A stretch of 64,000 bases of DNA from Diogma glabrata (lineage: Eukaryota; Arthropoda; Insecta; Diptera; Cylindrotomidae), in assembly GCA_963693315.1 (NCBI GenBank), contig OY856186.1, positions 80,543,040 through 80,607,039 on the forward strand, read 5' to 3'. The first letter of the stretch is position 1. Each line of letters starts with the position of its first letter. A program made the translations under genes and the position numbers. The notes under the pieces were generated by a model. That model was not told the origin of the DNA. It saw only the letters and a program-made list of their open reading frames with translations, and made no database searches. Positions 1-38,456 of this stretch are shown piece after piece.

Positions 1-85
1 CATAAAATGTATAAACTTAAAAAATAAAAAAATATATAAACAAATTTAACAAAATAATTTAATTATTTTAATTTTTTGTTGTAAT

Positions 86-27242
<27,157 letters not shown>

Positions 27243-28127
27243 AGCGTACTTGAAATTAAATTTGCGACATTTATTTCTAACTAATAGTAGAGCAAATCAA
27301 ATTTATATTAAATTACTGATGTGTGATATAAATAGAAATATGAATATAAAAACTAACTGTATTTTCAATGAGCGAAAAGCACCTATAAAGATAACCAATG
27401 TTTTTGTTTCAACATATCAATTAATTTATTGTGTACTTACACTGTATTATATAAGTAAACAATTAATAAAAACAGCAGCAAAAATGTATAATTATGAGGA
27501 ATGAAGTTGTATTTGCATCTTAAATTTAATACGAAATTTAAAGCTTATTTATTTACTTCTAAAAATATAAATCAAAAGCACATACTATATATATATTAAC
27601 TCGACTCTTTGATACTATTTTAAATATAGCATTGTGTAATTGATGATACTAAAACTTTCTAAAAACACATTACTATTGGGAAGTGTAGGCAATTTTCGGT
27701 ATTATTTTATATATATTTAATTAATTACTAAGTTTTATAAGAGCCACTTGAAAATTCGAAAGTTTTGATGGATGTAAAATAAGCACATTTTTCTTAGCAA
27801 GATAATGAATTTAAAATAATTTAGTTATAGAGTTATAAATCACTATAAAATAAAAATATGATTACTGCACATATAGTTTGAATCTGTTGCGAAATAGCAG
27901 TTTACAATATGATGCTTTGATTGACGTTTAAATTTTGTTTACATGAAACACCCAACTGGAGTTAAATGATTGAACTGTTTGACATTAAACAGCTGATAGC
28001 TGAAACGAAATTTCGACCTACAAAAAAATTAAAGATGCGTTCTCCCAAGCAATAGTTAAAGTGAACGATTTGATGTGAATGAAGTTTTGTTCCAACTTAT
28101 ATGTCAAATAATTATGCCAAAATATTA
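27243..28127 (-). promoter_or_regulatory. Presumed 5' UTR/promoter region of MRP
   Basis: This stretch lies just upstream of the MRP start codon and contains no other gene. An in-frame TGA near 27287 bounds the reading frame. I see no unambiguous TATA box or initiator; the placement rests only on position. Confidence 0.35.
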
Positions 28128-28275
28128 TTAGTATATTTTCCTACAAGAGATGAAAACATTTATTTTTCGCAAGTAAACATTTGTTCACGAGACGCGCTAG
28201 AGTCAAGTGAGACATGTTTACGAACGAAAAACGTTTTTATCTCGCCTAGGAAATGCAATTTTTTCTATGATAGCA

Positions 28276-29845
28276 CATGGTATAACGAATATAAGGTATT
28301 CTTGACAGCTAAACGAAAATTTTGTGTGACGTCATCCGGCGTAAATATAAAAAAACAAAATATGTTTTAATTTGAAAATTAGAGAAAACATAATTTTTAC
28401 GTTATGGTTTTCCTTATTTTTTTCATTAACAATTTGTTTATTAAGTTTTCTAACTCTAAAGAACCTTTGCAGGGTAGAAAATTCGACGTCTACGCCATGC
28501 TGCAGGGGTAATGCAGACAGAATTAGGTTGGTGTATCGGAGACAAGCAGAGAAAAACTGCTTAGTCTATTACGCTACATCACTGCGAATTGGCGCCTTAA
28601 AACTTCTTATAACCTTAACATCATAACAGAACCATTAACGAAAATTTGGGTTGGGACTGAGGTTAATACCATCACTCCGAAAAAAAGCTTTGTTAAATTT
28701 GATAACCAAAAAAGGAATACCAGACACTAACAAAACAACAGAAGTTTTACCTGGACGTGAGAAAGAACCAAACTTCCGAATCGGAACGTGAAACGTGTGC
28801 AGCCTGATCGCTCATGATGCTTTAGTAAGCCTAGAAACAGAGACTGAGAGGCATAGGATGGATATCATTTCTCTGCAAGAAATTAGACAGCCAATAATCG
28901 GAAAACAAAACTCGAATAGTCACTCTTTATGCAGTAGTGGTCATTCTTCTCGAAAAGAATTTAGTACTGGTTTCCTTGTTGGTGCACGCATACAAGAAGC
29001 CGTGTTGAAATTCATCCTGGTCAATGAGAGGATTTGCTACTTAGGGGTACGCGGTACATAAAACAATATTTCTCTTATTGCCTTGCATGCATCTACTGAA
29101 GCTAAGACCGTCAATATTTTCTACATAGCACTGGAGGAGGTTATGAAATCAACACCAACAATGATAATGGTGAGAGAATGACTGAGTTTGCATTATCAAA
29201 TAATTTGAGAATTGCCAGTACTTTCTTTTCGCATCGATCGATTCATAAGCAGACTTATGTTTTTAAACCGATTTTAAACCGTTCCTTTATATGTGCAAAT
29301 ATTGGAAGTAACCACTTCCTTGTATGTTCTAAGATAAGGTTCCACTTTCAACGATCAATTCAACGATCTTTTACTCATTAGAGTATTTAAAATTTTGTTT
29401 TTTAAAGTCCAATCATTTTCAGTGAAGTGTAAGGAACAAACTATCTTATAATAAATACGAACATTTTCTTTTTCCACATGATTCTATCCACTACAAATTG
29501 ATTTATTTTTCTGGAAATTAAAAAACCTTATGTTTTGAGTATGATTTTTCACATTTGTTGAAAACTTTTGGTTTTAACGTAGTTCGGCATTTAAATTTGT
29601 ATATGTTTTAATAGTAAAACAAATACTAAAGTTCATTAATTAATGAATGAATTAATTTCAATCATTTCATTAACTAATAAATTAATTTATAAATCATACT
29701 AAATATATTTTTAATTTAAAAACAATAGCTTTTCTCATTGATAATAACAACAAACGTATTATATAAAACTCTGAGTGACGTCAATCAAAATCAAAATGGC
29801 ATCGCTGTCACTCTAGTGAGAATACCTTATTTTCATTTTACCATG
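28276..29845. mobile_element. 1.57-kb DNA transposon with 9-bp TSD (Mutator-like)
   Basis: Inverted ends CATGGTAWAAYGAAWATAAG (26 bp matched with three differences) are flanked by perfect 9-bp duplications ATGATAGCA (28267-28275 and 29846-29854). The empty site is visible at 16919, reading TCTATGATAGTAATATATAATC. 9-bp duplications suggest the Mutator superfamily. It carries no transposase, only a LINE endonuclease relic, so it is non-autonomous or a secondary host for that relic. Confidence 0.82.
28755..29385 (+). pseudogene. Non-LTR retrotransposon endonuclease relic (craniofacial-development-protein-2-like APE domain)
   Basis: Shows FRIGTWNV.SL at the start of the domain and then DIISLQEIR, the first metal-binding region of apurinic-type LINE endonucleases. 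Next come EF.TGFLV, an ALHA.TEAK-like segment, and NDNG with LR.ASTFF.H..IHKQTY. These match the order in the CFDP2-like endonucleases of RTE/BovB-type LINEs. Stops after GVRGT and around 29178 break it and no reverse transcriptase follows. It sits wholly inside the 9-bp-TSD element. Confidence 0.75.
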
Positions 29846-30015
29846 ATGATAGCATATATATTATCGATATTTACTTTAAATTATAAAAAAAGTTTTTGAC
29901 AACATCTCATTAAAAATTCATACTCTATTTTTTCATGGTTGCTTTGTTTAAAAAACTTTGTAAAATTTAATATGAAAAATCATAGCAACTACAATTTATT
30001 ATTCTTTTTACACTG

Positions 30016-30256
30016 TAGTTGAAAAAGAATCCATTTTCACAAGAAATTAAGAACTGAGGATGACGTAAGTCGAAATCGATATTCTATAAAATAAAAAATA
30101 AAATTCAAATTGTTACTATAAGGAAGTTTATATTATTATTAATAAAATAAAAAAATAAACAGTAAAAAGTATATTTTTAAATATTGCATTTTAATTCAAA
30201 AGTGACAAAAGCACACAAACAGTGAATAATATGGAAAACCATAATAACACATATAA
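30016..30256. other. AT-rich spacer, nothing recognised
   Basis: Short AT-rich stretch between the split repeat and the Harbinger MITE; no feature seen. Confidence 0.5.
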
Positions 30257-30750
30257 TACTAAGTTTACACCAGGATCTAATAGGTACATACTATACTTAT
30301 TAGGTCGACTATGGTCGGTGTAAACAGTTATCAAAAAAGTACGTACCAAATATTTGGTAGGATGATTTGCTACGTATCAAATTAGGTACGTAGCAAATAG
30401 ATATTATTTTTACGGTGTGAACACTAAAATTAGGTATGACATTTAAAATAAAAATAAATCAACTTATTTTATAAATATATATTTATGTTTGATGTGATTT
30501 TTTTGCTGAAATTAAAAGTAAAATAAATTTTAGCATTAATATAATAAATGTTTTCAGTGTTTTATAAAAAATATTTATGGAAATTTTTTTCCTAACCAAA
30601 AAATTAACAATCAAAGGACGCGCTAAAAATTAATATGTCATACCTAATTAATAAGAGTTTACATCACCGTATCAAATTTAAAAAGTATGATGGTGAAAAT
30701 GGCTAGCAAATTTGATACGTAGCAAATTAGATACTGGTGTAAATTTAGTA
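30257..30750. mobile_element. PIF/Harbinger-type MITE, TSD TAA
   Basis: A 494-bp element with inverted ends TACTAARTTTACACCAG and TAA duplications (30254-30256, 30751-30753). Subterminal motifs (GGTACGTAGCAAAT, ATTAGGTATGACAT) also recur inverted. No ORF. Confidence 0.85.
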
Positions 30751-31035
30751 TAAGTCGCGTTTTATCAAAGAATTAAGAGACTGGAATTGCTCTATATACT
30801 CGTATAAACAACACTCCATAATCTGAAAATTTATCCTTCAACTAATAGCATGTCGTTTTGCAAAATACACTTTTGAACCCAATCCTAGACTTTCCAATCC
30901 TTAAATCGAATTTATATTTTATCGATCAAATATTTAAAACAAAAGTTAACAAAAATGTATTTAATACAATTTATATATTTCGGGAAACAAACATTATTTT
31001 TAAAATGTAATAAAACATTTTGTTTTCATTATTCA

Positions 31036-31412
31036 GGATTTTTTTGAGCAATTAAACTCAAGTATTGCATGGTTTCTCCAATGGCTAAGACGAAAAACTA
31101 GCCAAATTAAAACGAGAAAGAAAGAAAAAAATAACTAAAGAGACTTAACTTCTCTCCTTAGTTATTTTTTTCTTTCTTTCTCATTTTAATTTGGCTCATT
31201 TTTTCGCTTTAGCCATTGTGGAAACCATGCATAACTAAGGAAGAAATTTGAATTTTTTCAATTCAAAAGTATTGTTGGAAATATTTAAAAAAAACCTCTG
31301 TTTTTCTAATTTTACGTATTACGGTTGGGACTCAAACTCGTAAACTCATCAATGCCAGACTGAGTTCAAATCTTTAGCAGACACGCTATCCACTTCGCCA
31401 CCAATGATGATA
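31036..31412 (-). repeat. tRNA-derived SINE, minus strand, with a hairpin element inside
   Basis: On the minus strand a degenerate box A (TGGCGAAGTGG, 31400-31390) and box B (GAGTTTGAGTCCC, 31339-31327) are followed by a body shared with the copies at 51268-51480 and 39415-39580: CGTAAAA, TTTCCAACAATAC, CTTGAGTTTAATTGCTCA. The body is interrupted at 31067-31230 by a perfect-ended hairpin element. Confidence 0.72.
31067..31230. mobile_element. 164-bp hairpin (foldback) insertion in the SINE
   Basis: Arms of about 70 bp, from GCATGGTTTCTCCAATGGCTA to its inverted partner ending CCATTGTGGAAACCATGC, enclose a loop of roughly 20 bases. The matching SINE at 51.3 kb lacks it, so it is an insertion. 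It would fold into one long stem if transcribed. Confidence 0.8.
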
Positions 31413-31581
31413 TTTTGAGTTTTGTTTTTATTTTTGTAACTCTTTTTTCGAGTGAGGTTGGAGTTACAAAAATGCAAACAATTATTATGACTCACATGAG
31501 AGTGAGTGACATGACTTCAGTGAAAAATTAACTTCCATTAAAAGTTCTTTAAATATTTTATTTATTATGAATTGATTTCAG

Positions 31582-34127
31582 ATTATTGATACTGAACCTG
31601 TGAAAAGTTTAAATGAACAAAAATGTGCATTACATGACGCGAAACTAGAATCATCTTCTTCGTTTTCATCAGAGCCAAATGAAGATAATCCAACGGTAGT
31701 TATGGTGATTATTATAAATATATAACTTCTATTATCAGTTTTGTCTAAATTTTAATTTTAATATAGCAAGAACTAAATGAACATAAACATACCTTAAAAG
31801 AAGCCCTTAAAACTACTACACCTGATGAAACAACAACCAGTGTTCTATCACCCCAAAAATTAATGTTGAGGAAAAAAAATAAAATTCTGAAACTGGCAGT
31901 GAAAAAACGCGACAGAAGAATTAAGAACCTCCATCAACAAATCAGACGTAAATCCAAAAAAAACGCACAACTCAACGAGATTTTAAAGGAGTTAAAATCA
32001 AAAAATTTAGCCTCCGAAGAAAATGCGGAATTACTGGCGGAAATAGGAGGAGTCCATCAACATCTTTTGCAGAGACAGCTCGCTAAAACCAGAGGTCGTC
32101 CAGGTAGGGGTACGTATGATCCAGTGTTGCGCAAATTTGCTTTAAATTTAAATTTTTTGTCTCCTAAAGCGTATGACTACGTTCGAGATTCATTCGATTC
32201 CTGTCTACCGGCTCAACGTACGATACATAGCTGGTACCGTACTGTGAAATGTAACCCCGGTTTCACCGATGAGTCTTTTAGGGCCATTGGAAAAACTGTT
32301 GTGGAAGCTCGAAAACTATCACAAAAAATTATATTAAATGTGGTATTTGATGAGATGGCTATTAAAGAGCACATAGATTGGAACAAAGAGAATGCTATGG
32401 GATTTGTGGACATGGGAGATGGCGGAGAAAGCAACATCCTAGCAACTCAAATTCTGGTATTTATGGCGGTGTGTGTAAATCGAAGCTGGAAAATTCCTCT
32501 TGGGTATTTTCCAATAACAACAATGACAGCTGCTCAAAAAGCAAACATAATTAAATTGTGTTTGCAAAATGTTTTAGAAACAGGCGCTGAAATAGTTGGT
32601 ATTACTTTCGATGGAGCTCCTGTTAATTTATCGGCCGCAATTATACTGGCCTGTAATTTAAATAAAATAGATGGAGAGAAATATTTTCAGTTAGAAGATA
32701 ATCTATCTAAATTTTTAGTGACTTTAGATCCTTGCCATATGCTTAAGTTAGTAAGAAATGCTTTCGGTGAAATGCAAACTTTTATTGATGGTAACAATGG
32801 TATGATTGAATGGCGCTAATTAGTTCTATTAGAAAAGTTACAGGAAAGTGAACAATTACATCCCGGCAATAAGTTGCGTAGAGCACACATTTATTTTAAA
32901 GAGCAGAAAATGAAAGTGCCCCTAGCCGTTCAAACCTTAAGTAAGTCCGTTGCAGATTCCTTAGATTTTTGTAGAGAAATTTTAAAATTACCTGATTTTG
33001 CTGAAAGTAAGCCCACTTCCGATTTTATAAGAACTTTTAATGATATTTTTAATATTTTGAACAGTCACAAGATTTCAAATTTTGGTTATCAAAAAGCCAT
33101 TTGTAAAGAAAATATAGAATCTTTTAAATCCTTTTCTCAAAAATCTTTTTTGTACATTTCCAATTTGAAAACCAAAGAGGGTCAGTCTTTAATAACCCAT
33201 AGAAGAAAAACAGGATTCATTGGAATTATAGGCAGCCTCAATAATATCGAACTTCTTTATAATCGATTTATTTTGACTGAAATTCTACACTATGTTCCAA
33301 TGTATAAGATTAATCAGGACCATATTGAATTATTTTTTAGCTCCATTCGTTCATCGTTAGGATATAATAATAACCCCACAGTGCGTCAATTTAATTCTGC
33401 TTATAAAAAACTTATAGTTCGTTGCCAATTGAGGGAAAATGGTATTGGTAATTGTGTGCCACTAGAGGAAATGGATATTTTGAAATGCTCATCGTCTCCA
33501 TATGACCCAGTTATCGAAATTAATAAATCTTTAGATAGGCAAATAATGTTCGATGTCGAAAAAACCACAGAGAATCAATTAGACATTTATTTAAATGAAA
33601 CTAGTTTTTTAAATGAACATGATTATTTATTTAATCCTAGTAATCTTTCAGATTATTCTTCTCATGTGGTGAGATACATTGCTGGGTTCGTAGTTTTTAA
33701 ATTACAAAAACTTCTACATTGCTCAGAGTGTGTTTCTGCTTTGGAGGGGGAGCTCTCTCCTGAAAGCTTAGTAGCGTATAAAACTAAAGGCTATCTTCAA
33801 ATTCCATCTGAGAGCGTATTTGTTGTTTGCGAAATGGGTGAAAAAGTTTTACGAACTAAAACTTATTTATTGGAAGGCAATTCAACTCTACTTACAAAAA
33901 GAAATTTTTCAGAAATCATAATTGAGTCTCAAAAACGTTGTATCAATAAAAATATTTTTAATGATATATCCCAACATTTGATAACTAGTAATCACTATTC
34001 TTTGTTAATTAAATCAATTTTAGACAAATATCTGCATACTCGATACTTTTATATCGCCAAAAGATCTGCAGAAAAAGTTTCCATTCGCACGAAATTGACA
34101 AATTTGATTAAATTTCGTGGAATGTAA
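31582..34127 (+). pseudogene. P-element/THAP9-type transposase, one in-frame stop, THAP domain missing
   Basis: Exons 31582-31695 and 31767-34127 join through a 71-bp GT-AG intron in phase. The second exon stays open except for TAA at 32817-32819, where the same frame resumes at once. From the ATG at 31863: a basic coiled coil (about 1-70), GRP.RGTYDP, HSWYRTV, and an RNase H-like core with FDEM (D163), TFDGAP (D250) and LDPCHMLKLVRN. After the stop come the GTP-binding-like insertion and QDHIELFFSSIRS with the last acidic residue (about E489), then a C-terminal HVVRYIAGFV segment. This is the P-transposase/THAP9 domain order. No N-terminal C2CH THAP zinc finger was found upstream. The single nonsense codon suggests recent inactivation; a domesticated gene is less likely. 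Confidence 0.9.
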
Positions 34128-34464
34128 ATAACTAGAATAGACTGATAAGTCCCACTAACAAGAATTGCCAAATTTAATTAACACTGTTTGCCGTTGACTC
34201 TCTGCGTAGTACGTTGAATACTAAAAGACCCCTCTCAACTTTCCATTTTATCGGTGTATTATTTAATTTTGTTGGTTCAAACCCAATTTTATATTTTATA
34301 ATCCGAAATTTAATTTGTGATACAGATACTTCTCTTGTTTTTTTGCTTGTTTATTTTCAGGTACCTCTAAGAATATTCACTTCAAGAACAATTACCTACT
34401 GGAATCTCCTGGACCTGATATATTTTAATTTTTTATATACAACATTTTCTGGCAGTTTTTTAAT

Positions 34465-34630
34465 TTTTGTAATGTAATGAAATGTATTTTATGTAATGTA
34501 ATAATATGTAACGTAATATAATGAAATGAAATGTATTTATTGTATGTAATGTAATAATATTTAATGTAATGTAATGAATGTATTGAAATGTATTGTATTG
34601 TAATATATGTATTGTAATGAAATGTATTAT
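34465..34630. repeat. Microsatellite-like (AATGT/AATGTAATGA)n tract
   Basis: Imperfect tandem array of AATGTAATG, AATGAAATGT and TAATAATATGT units just 3' of the P-type transposase. Confidence 0.8.
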
Positions 34631-35347
34631 ATATAAATTTAGTCACTAAAATATAAATTGTTTATTTGTTTAAGACCATTGAAAGCAGTTCCATCGCAAT
34701 CCCATAAAAACAATAAAAGGTAGTCCATAAATGACATCATATTCATTTTGAAACTTCTTTACACCTTTCTTCCATTATCATAATTAAATATCACAAAATG
34801 TTTTCCCATTTTCTAGCCTCTGTCGAGACATTTCCTAACATTAGAAAAAAAAGTTCTCCCGTAAATGTCTGATGTCGTTTATTAATGATCCTCTTAAGAC
34901 CATTATTCTACTATCACAAATTACCATACAACACTATTAACGAATTATAAAAACGAAAATATAATTAAATCTTATACAAAGTCCATCCTCAATTTTAATT
35001 TACAAAATAGTTTTTCAATAAATCAAAACCGAAGATTTAACGTTTTATAAATCATATTTTGACAAATTACTCTCAATAATGCCTCAATCAAAATTGGTAT
35101 TTAGGCATAATTTGTCAGATTATATTCCATAACAAAATAACATATTCAAGTATATTCAAAACATTATATTATACATATTCATAAATAACTTTATAGTTAG
35201 GTGAAATGCCCAAAAATAAACCCCACAATAATAAAAATATTTACGCCTCCTCTACTAAAACGCATGTGTGTTAGTAACAATTTGTTGGTGTGCAAAAATT
35301 GCTTCAAATTTTAACATCAATTTCACTTCCTCTATTCTCTTAATTCT
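34631..35347. other. AT-rich spacer, nothing recognised
   Basis: No ORF, repeat partner or RNA-like fold identified between the microsatellite and the nested Harbinger cluster. Confidence 0.5.
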
Positions 35348-35349
35348 TT

Positions 35350-36831
35350 GCGTTTTATCTTCGAACTGGCTGTCCAGGACAGAGAAAAATATTGGTAAAA
35401 TACAGCGAAATTTTTAGAACTAAATTGTAGTTAACTTCAAGTGAATATTTTGACAATCGCCATTAATGTTTGTTTACGCTTGTTTTATATTTGTTTACTT
35501 CATGAAGAGCCATATATTTTATATTTAAACGACGAGATTCGAACAATTCTATAATATAATTAAATTTACAGGTCAAGAAATTTTAAAATGGCCGTCATTG
35601 GAGGAGAAAAATTTAATTTCGGCAAAATTTGGGCAAATTCCAAATATAATGGGAATAATTGATGGCACTCACATAAAAATTAAGATGCCACATGAGAATA
35701 GCATATATTACTATAACCGGAAGAAATATTTTAGCATCTCATGCAAGTAATTGTAGATGCTAAACAAAGATTCATTGATGTGTATTGTGGGGCACCTGGT
35801 TCCTACCATGATGCAAGAGTTTTAAGGCGCAGCACTATATTTAAAGAGATTTTTTATTTGTTTTAAATTATAAAAACCGATTAAATTTAATTTTTGTTTT
35901 GTACGTATATACGTATGTACATATATGTAATGTTTTTGACATCTAAAAATAAACATACATGAAGATAGAAGTCGCGTTTTTTCTTCGGACAACTGTCCGG
36001 GACAGTGATTGTTTTATTTAGATTTTTTCCTTCAAATTAAAATTATTTCAATTTTGATTGCATAAATATTAAATATTTATCGTTTATCCATCCATTTTAA
36101 TTAATCTCTTTAAAATAAATAGGCAAATTAAATTTATTTTTACCAGTTCGCAACAAATCTTGTGTTTTATCGAGAGCAGTTCAGAACAGGTGAGGGAAAT
36201 AAACAATGGGACATTTTTAGTACTATTTTTGAAATAAACACTATCTTCATGTATGTTTATTTTTAGATGTCAAAAACATTACATATATGTACATACGTAT
36301 ATACGTACAAAACAAAAAATTAAATTTAATCTTTAATTTAATTTTTTTTTTTGGTTCGAATCTCGTCGTTTAAATATAAATTATATGGCTCTTTATGAAA
36401 TAAACAAATATAACACAAGCGTAAACAAACATTAATGGTGATTGCAAAACCCCCGATATATCATAGCCATACCAATTCACGCCATTTGCACTAAACAATG
36501 AACATTGCCATATGCAAAAAATTGGATTAGTGTTTTTGATTAAATATTTTTGAATTTTTTTTATATGGAGTTTTATTTTTCTAGATGGCATTATGAGCGT
36601 TATGGCGATTTTTTGAATTTTTTTTATATTGAGTTTTAATTTCAAAATGGCGCTACAAGTTCACGATTTTTATTGTGCTAAAAAATGTAGATGGCTTCTA
36701 TACCGGGGGTTTTGGCGATTGTCAAAATATTCACTTGAAGTTAGCTACAATTTAGTTCTAAAAATCTCCCTGTATTTTACCAATATTTTTCTCTGTCCTG
36801 GACAGCCAGTTCGAAGATAAAACGCGACTAG
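35350..36831. mobile_element. Harbinger-type element A, split into two halves by element B sequence
   Basis: Left half 35350-35967 and right half 36244-36831 are partly inverted copies of each other. GCGTTTTATCTTCGAACTGG, TGTCCAGGACAGAGAAAAA and ACTTCAAGTGAATATTTTGA occur at 35350-35460 and inverted at 36715-36831; AACGACGAGATTCGAAC and the GTACGTATATACGT tract also pair. The left half holds a Harbinger nuclease fragment. The two halves are separated by the left arm of element B, so the order reflects nested insertion or rearrangement. Confidence 0.6.
35575..35865 (+). pseudogene. PIF/Harbinger transposase (DDE_Tnp_4 nuclease) fragment
   Basis: About 95 codons with one frameshift near 35745. 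It shows IIDGTHIKI (first catalytic Asp), YYNRKKYFSISC, DVYCGAPGSYHDARV (second catalytic motif) and LRRS. That order and spacing are characteristic of the Harbinger nuclease. The N-terminus and the third acidic residue are missing. Confidence 0.88.
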
Positions 36832-37821
36832 TGTTAATTTCAAAAATAGTACTAAAAATGTCCCATTATTTATTTCCCTCACCTGTTCTGAACTGCACTC
36901 GATAAAACACAAGGATTTCGTTCGGAAACACCAAATCGCTTGCTTATTTTCTAAAATAGTCAATAGTCAATAGTCAAACTGTCATTCCAAGGGGCGTGGC
37001 TATCAGTTCTTCAACAAGAACAAGAATTGGCATTTTGTTTCCGAACGACCAGTTGCCTAAATATATATATGAAGTATTAAAAATTAATAATTATGTATTA
37101 AAACTTATCACAATAATTATAATAATTTAACAACAGGAAAAACAAACTAAACACAACACAAAACATTTTTGGTTTGTGTGAAAAAATTATTATTTGCAGA
37201 TTTCAAATTATGAAAAATAAAAACAAATGATTTAAGTTTTTAATTTTTATTTGATTAATTTTTGTATTAAAATATTGATGCAGATTTAAAAAAAACAATT
37301 TTCATATTTCTAGTAAATAAATGAGACACACAAAATAAAATATAAAATTTATATTTTTAATAATAATATTGTATTTGTTTTGATCAAAATCAAATAAAAA
37401 CCACAAATGTCACTTTTAGATCTCAGTTCTTATTTAGGATCTCAAAAACAGCAAGTCCAAAATAGGCGATCGAATCGCCAGTTTTGGAATAGAAATGGAG
37501 TTTCCGAACAACTTTATCTGTCAAATCGCTTGCTTAAATAGGCAAGAAATAGTTTAAGAACGACCATTTCCAGCCACAAACGTCAAAATAGGAAAATAAG
37601 CTAGCGATTTGGTGTTTACGAACGAACCCAAGATTTGTTGCGAACTGGTAAAAATAAATTTAATTTGCCAATTTATTTTAAAGAGATTAATTAAAATGGA
37701 TGGATAAACGATAAATATTTCATATTTATGCAATCAAAATTGAAATAATTTTAATTTGAACGAAAAAATCTAAATAAAACAATCGCTGTCCCGGACAGTT
37801 GTCCGAAGAAAAAACGCGACT
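35970..37821. mobile_element. Element B: TIR element with AGTCGCGTTTTTTCTTCGGA ends
   Basis: The left end AGTCGCGTTTTTTCTTCGGA is inverted at the right end (TCCGAAGAAAAAACGCGACT). The arms extend about 260 bp, and the right one is interrupted by element C. A perfect 5-bp repeat ATAGA flanks it (35965-35969, 37822-37826). Its tips resemble those of element A (GTCGCGTTTTATCTTCGAAC), so A and B are relatives. No ORF of its own. Confidence 0.7.
36914..37628. mobile_element. Element C: TIR element inserted in the right arm of B
   Basis: Inverted ends TTCGTTCGKAAACACCAAAT continue as CGCTWGCTTATTTTC and are flanked by CAAG on both sides. The intact left arm of B (inverted: AACACAAGATTTGTTG) gives the uninterrupted target. 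Interior motifs CAAATCGCTTGCTT and GAACGACCA recur in both orientations. Non-coding. Confidence 0.72.
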
Positions 37822-37998
37822 ATAGAAACAAAACGTTTTTTCAGTTTTATTTTTTGTCATAGAGCTTTTTTGCATGATCAGGCGAATTTGCATGTTTACT
37901 GATTCGTAAATAAACATAGTATGTTTCGTTTACAAATCACAGGTCGGTAAGTAATTACCTACCGATCATGGAGGCGGTAAGTAATCACTTACCGGTAA

Positions 37999-38265
37999 AG
38001 CCGTGCATTCACATAAAACAGAAACAGAAACCGATTTCATACAAATTTGACAGCAACAGAAACAGAAACCTAATTTAGAAACAAAAACAGAAACTGAAAA
38101 TTCGTCTGTTTTGTCTGGACCAGAAACAATTAAAATTTAATTGTTTCTGGTCCAGAAACTGTCACGTGACCATATTATTTTAAATTTATGTAACGGGATT
38201 GTACATTATTTTAAGAAATAAATATTTAGTCAAAAATAATTTACGTTGAATTTAGCTGATTTTTT
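37999..38265. repeat. AGCCGTGCATTCAC-family MITE end, copy 1
   Basis: Begins after TAA with AGCCGTGCATTCACATAAAA, then (CAGAAA)n-like units, a short palindrome around TCTGGACCAGAAACAATT, and CACGTGAC. The same sequence lies inverted at 47185-47467. Its distal end was not found. Confidence 0.65.
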
Positions 38266-38456
38266 GATTAAAGTTTTGATTTTTTGTTTAAAGTTTCTAG
38301 ACATTACGATGTATAAATTCAAAGGATGAGAGAATATTTCGTCAACATCTAAATCAACATTCTAATCAACATCCCAAGTGCAGTCATCAACATCCCAAGT
38401 GTCAACATCACAAGTGTAAAGTCATTATTGATTGTTGTCAATCAATGCGAAACTTA

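Larger units (their letters stand above)
28128..30015. repeat. Dispersed repeat copy split by an insertion
   Basis: Left part 28128-28275 and right part 29846-30015 together match 16800-17060. They share the CCTACAAGAGATGAAAAC start and the ATCGATATTTAC...CATGGTTGC...CATAGCAACT end. The 1570-bp element between them is flanked by ATGATAGCA on both sides. Confidence 0.75.
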
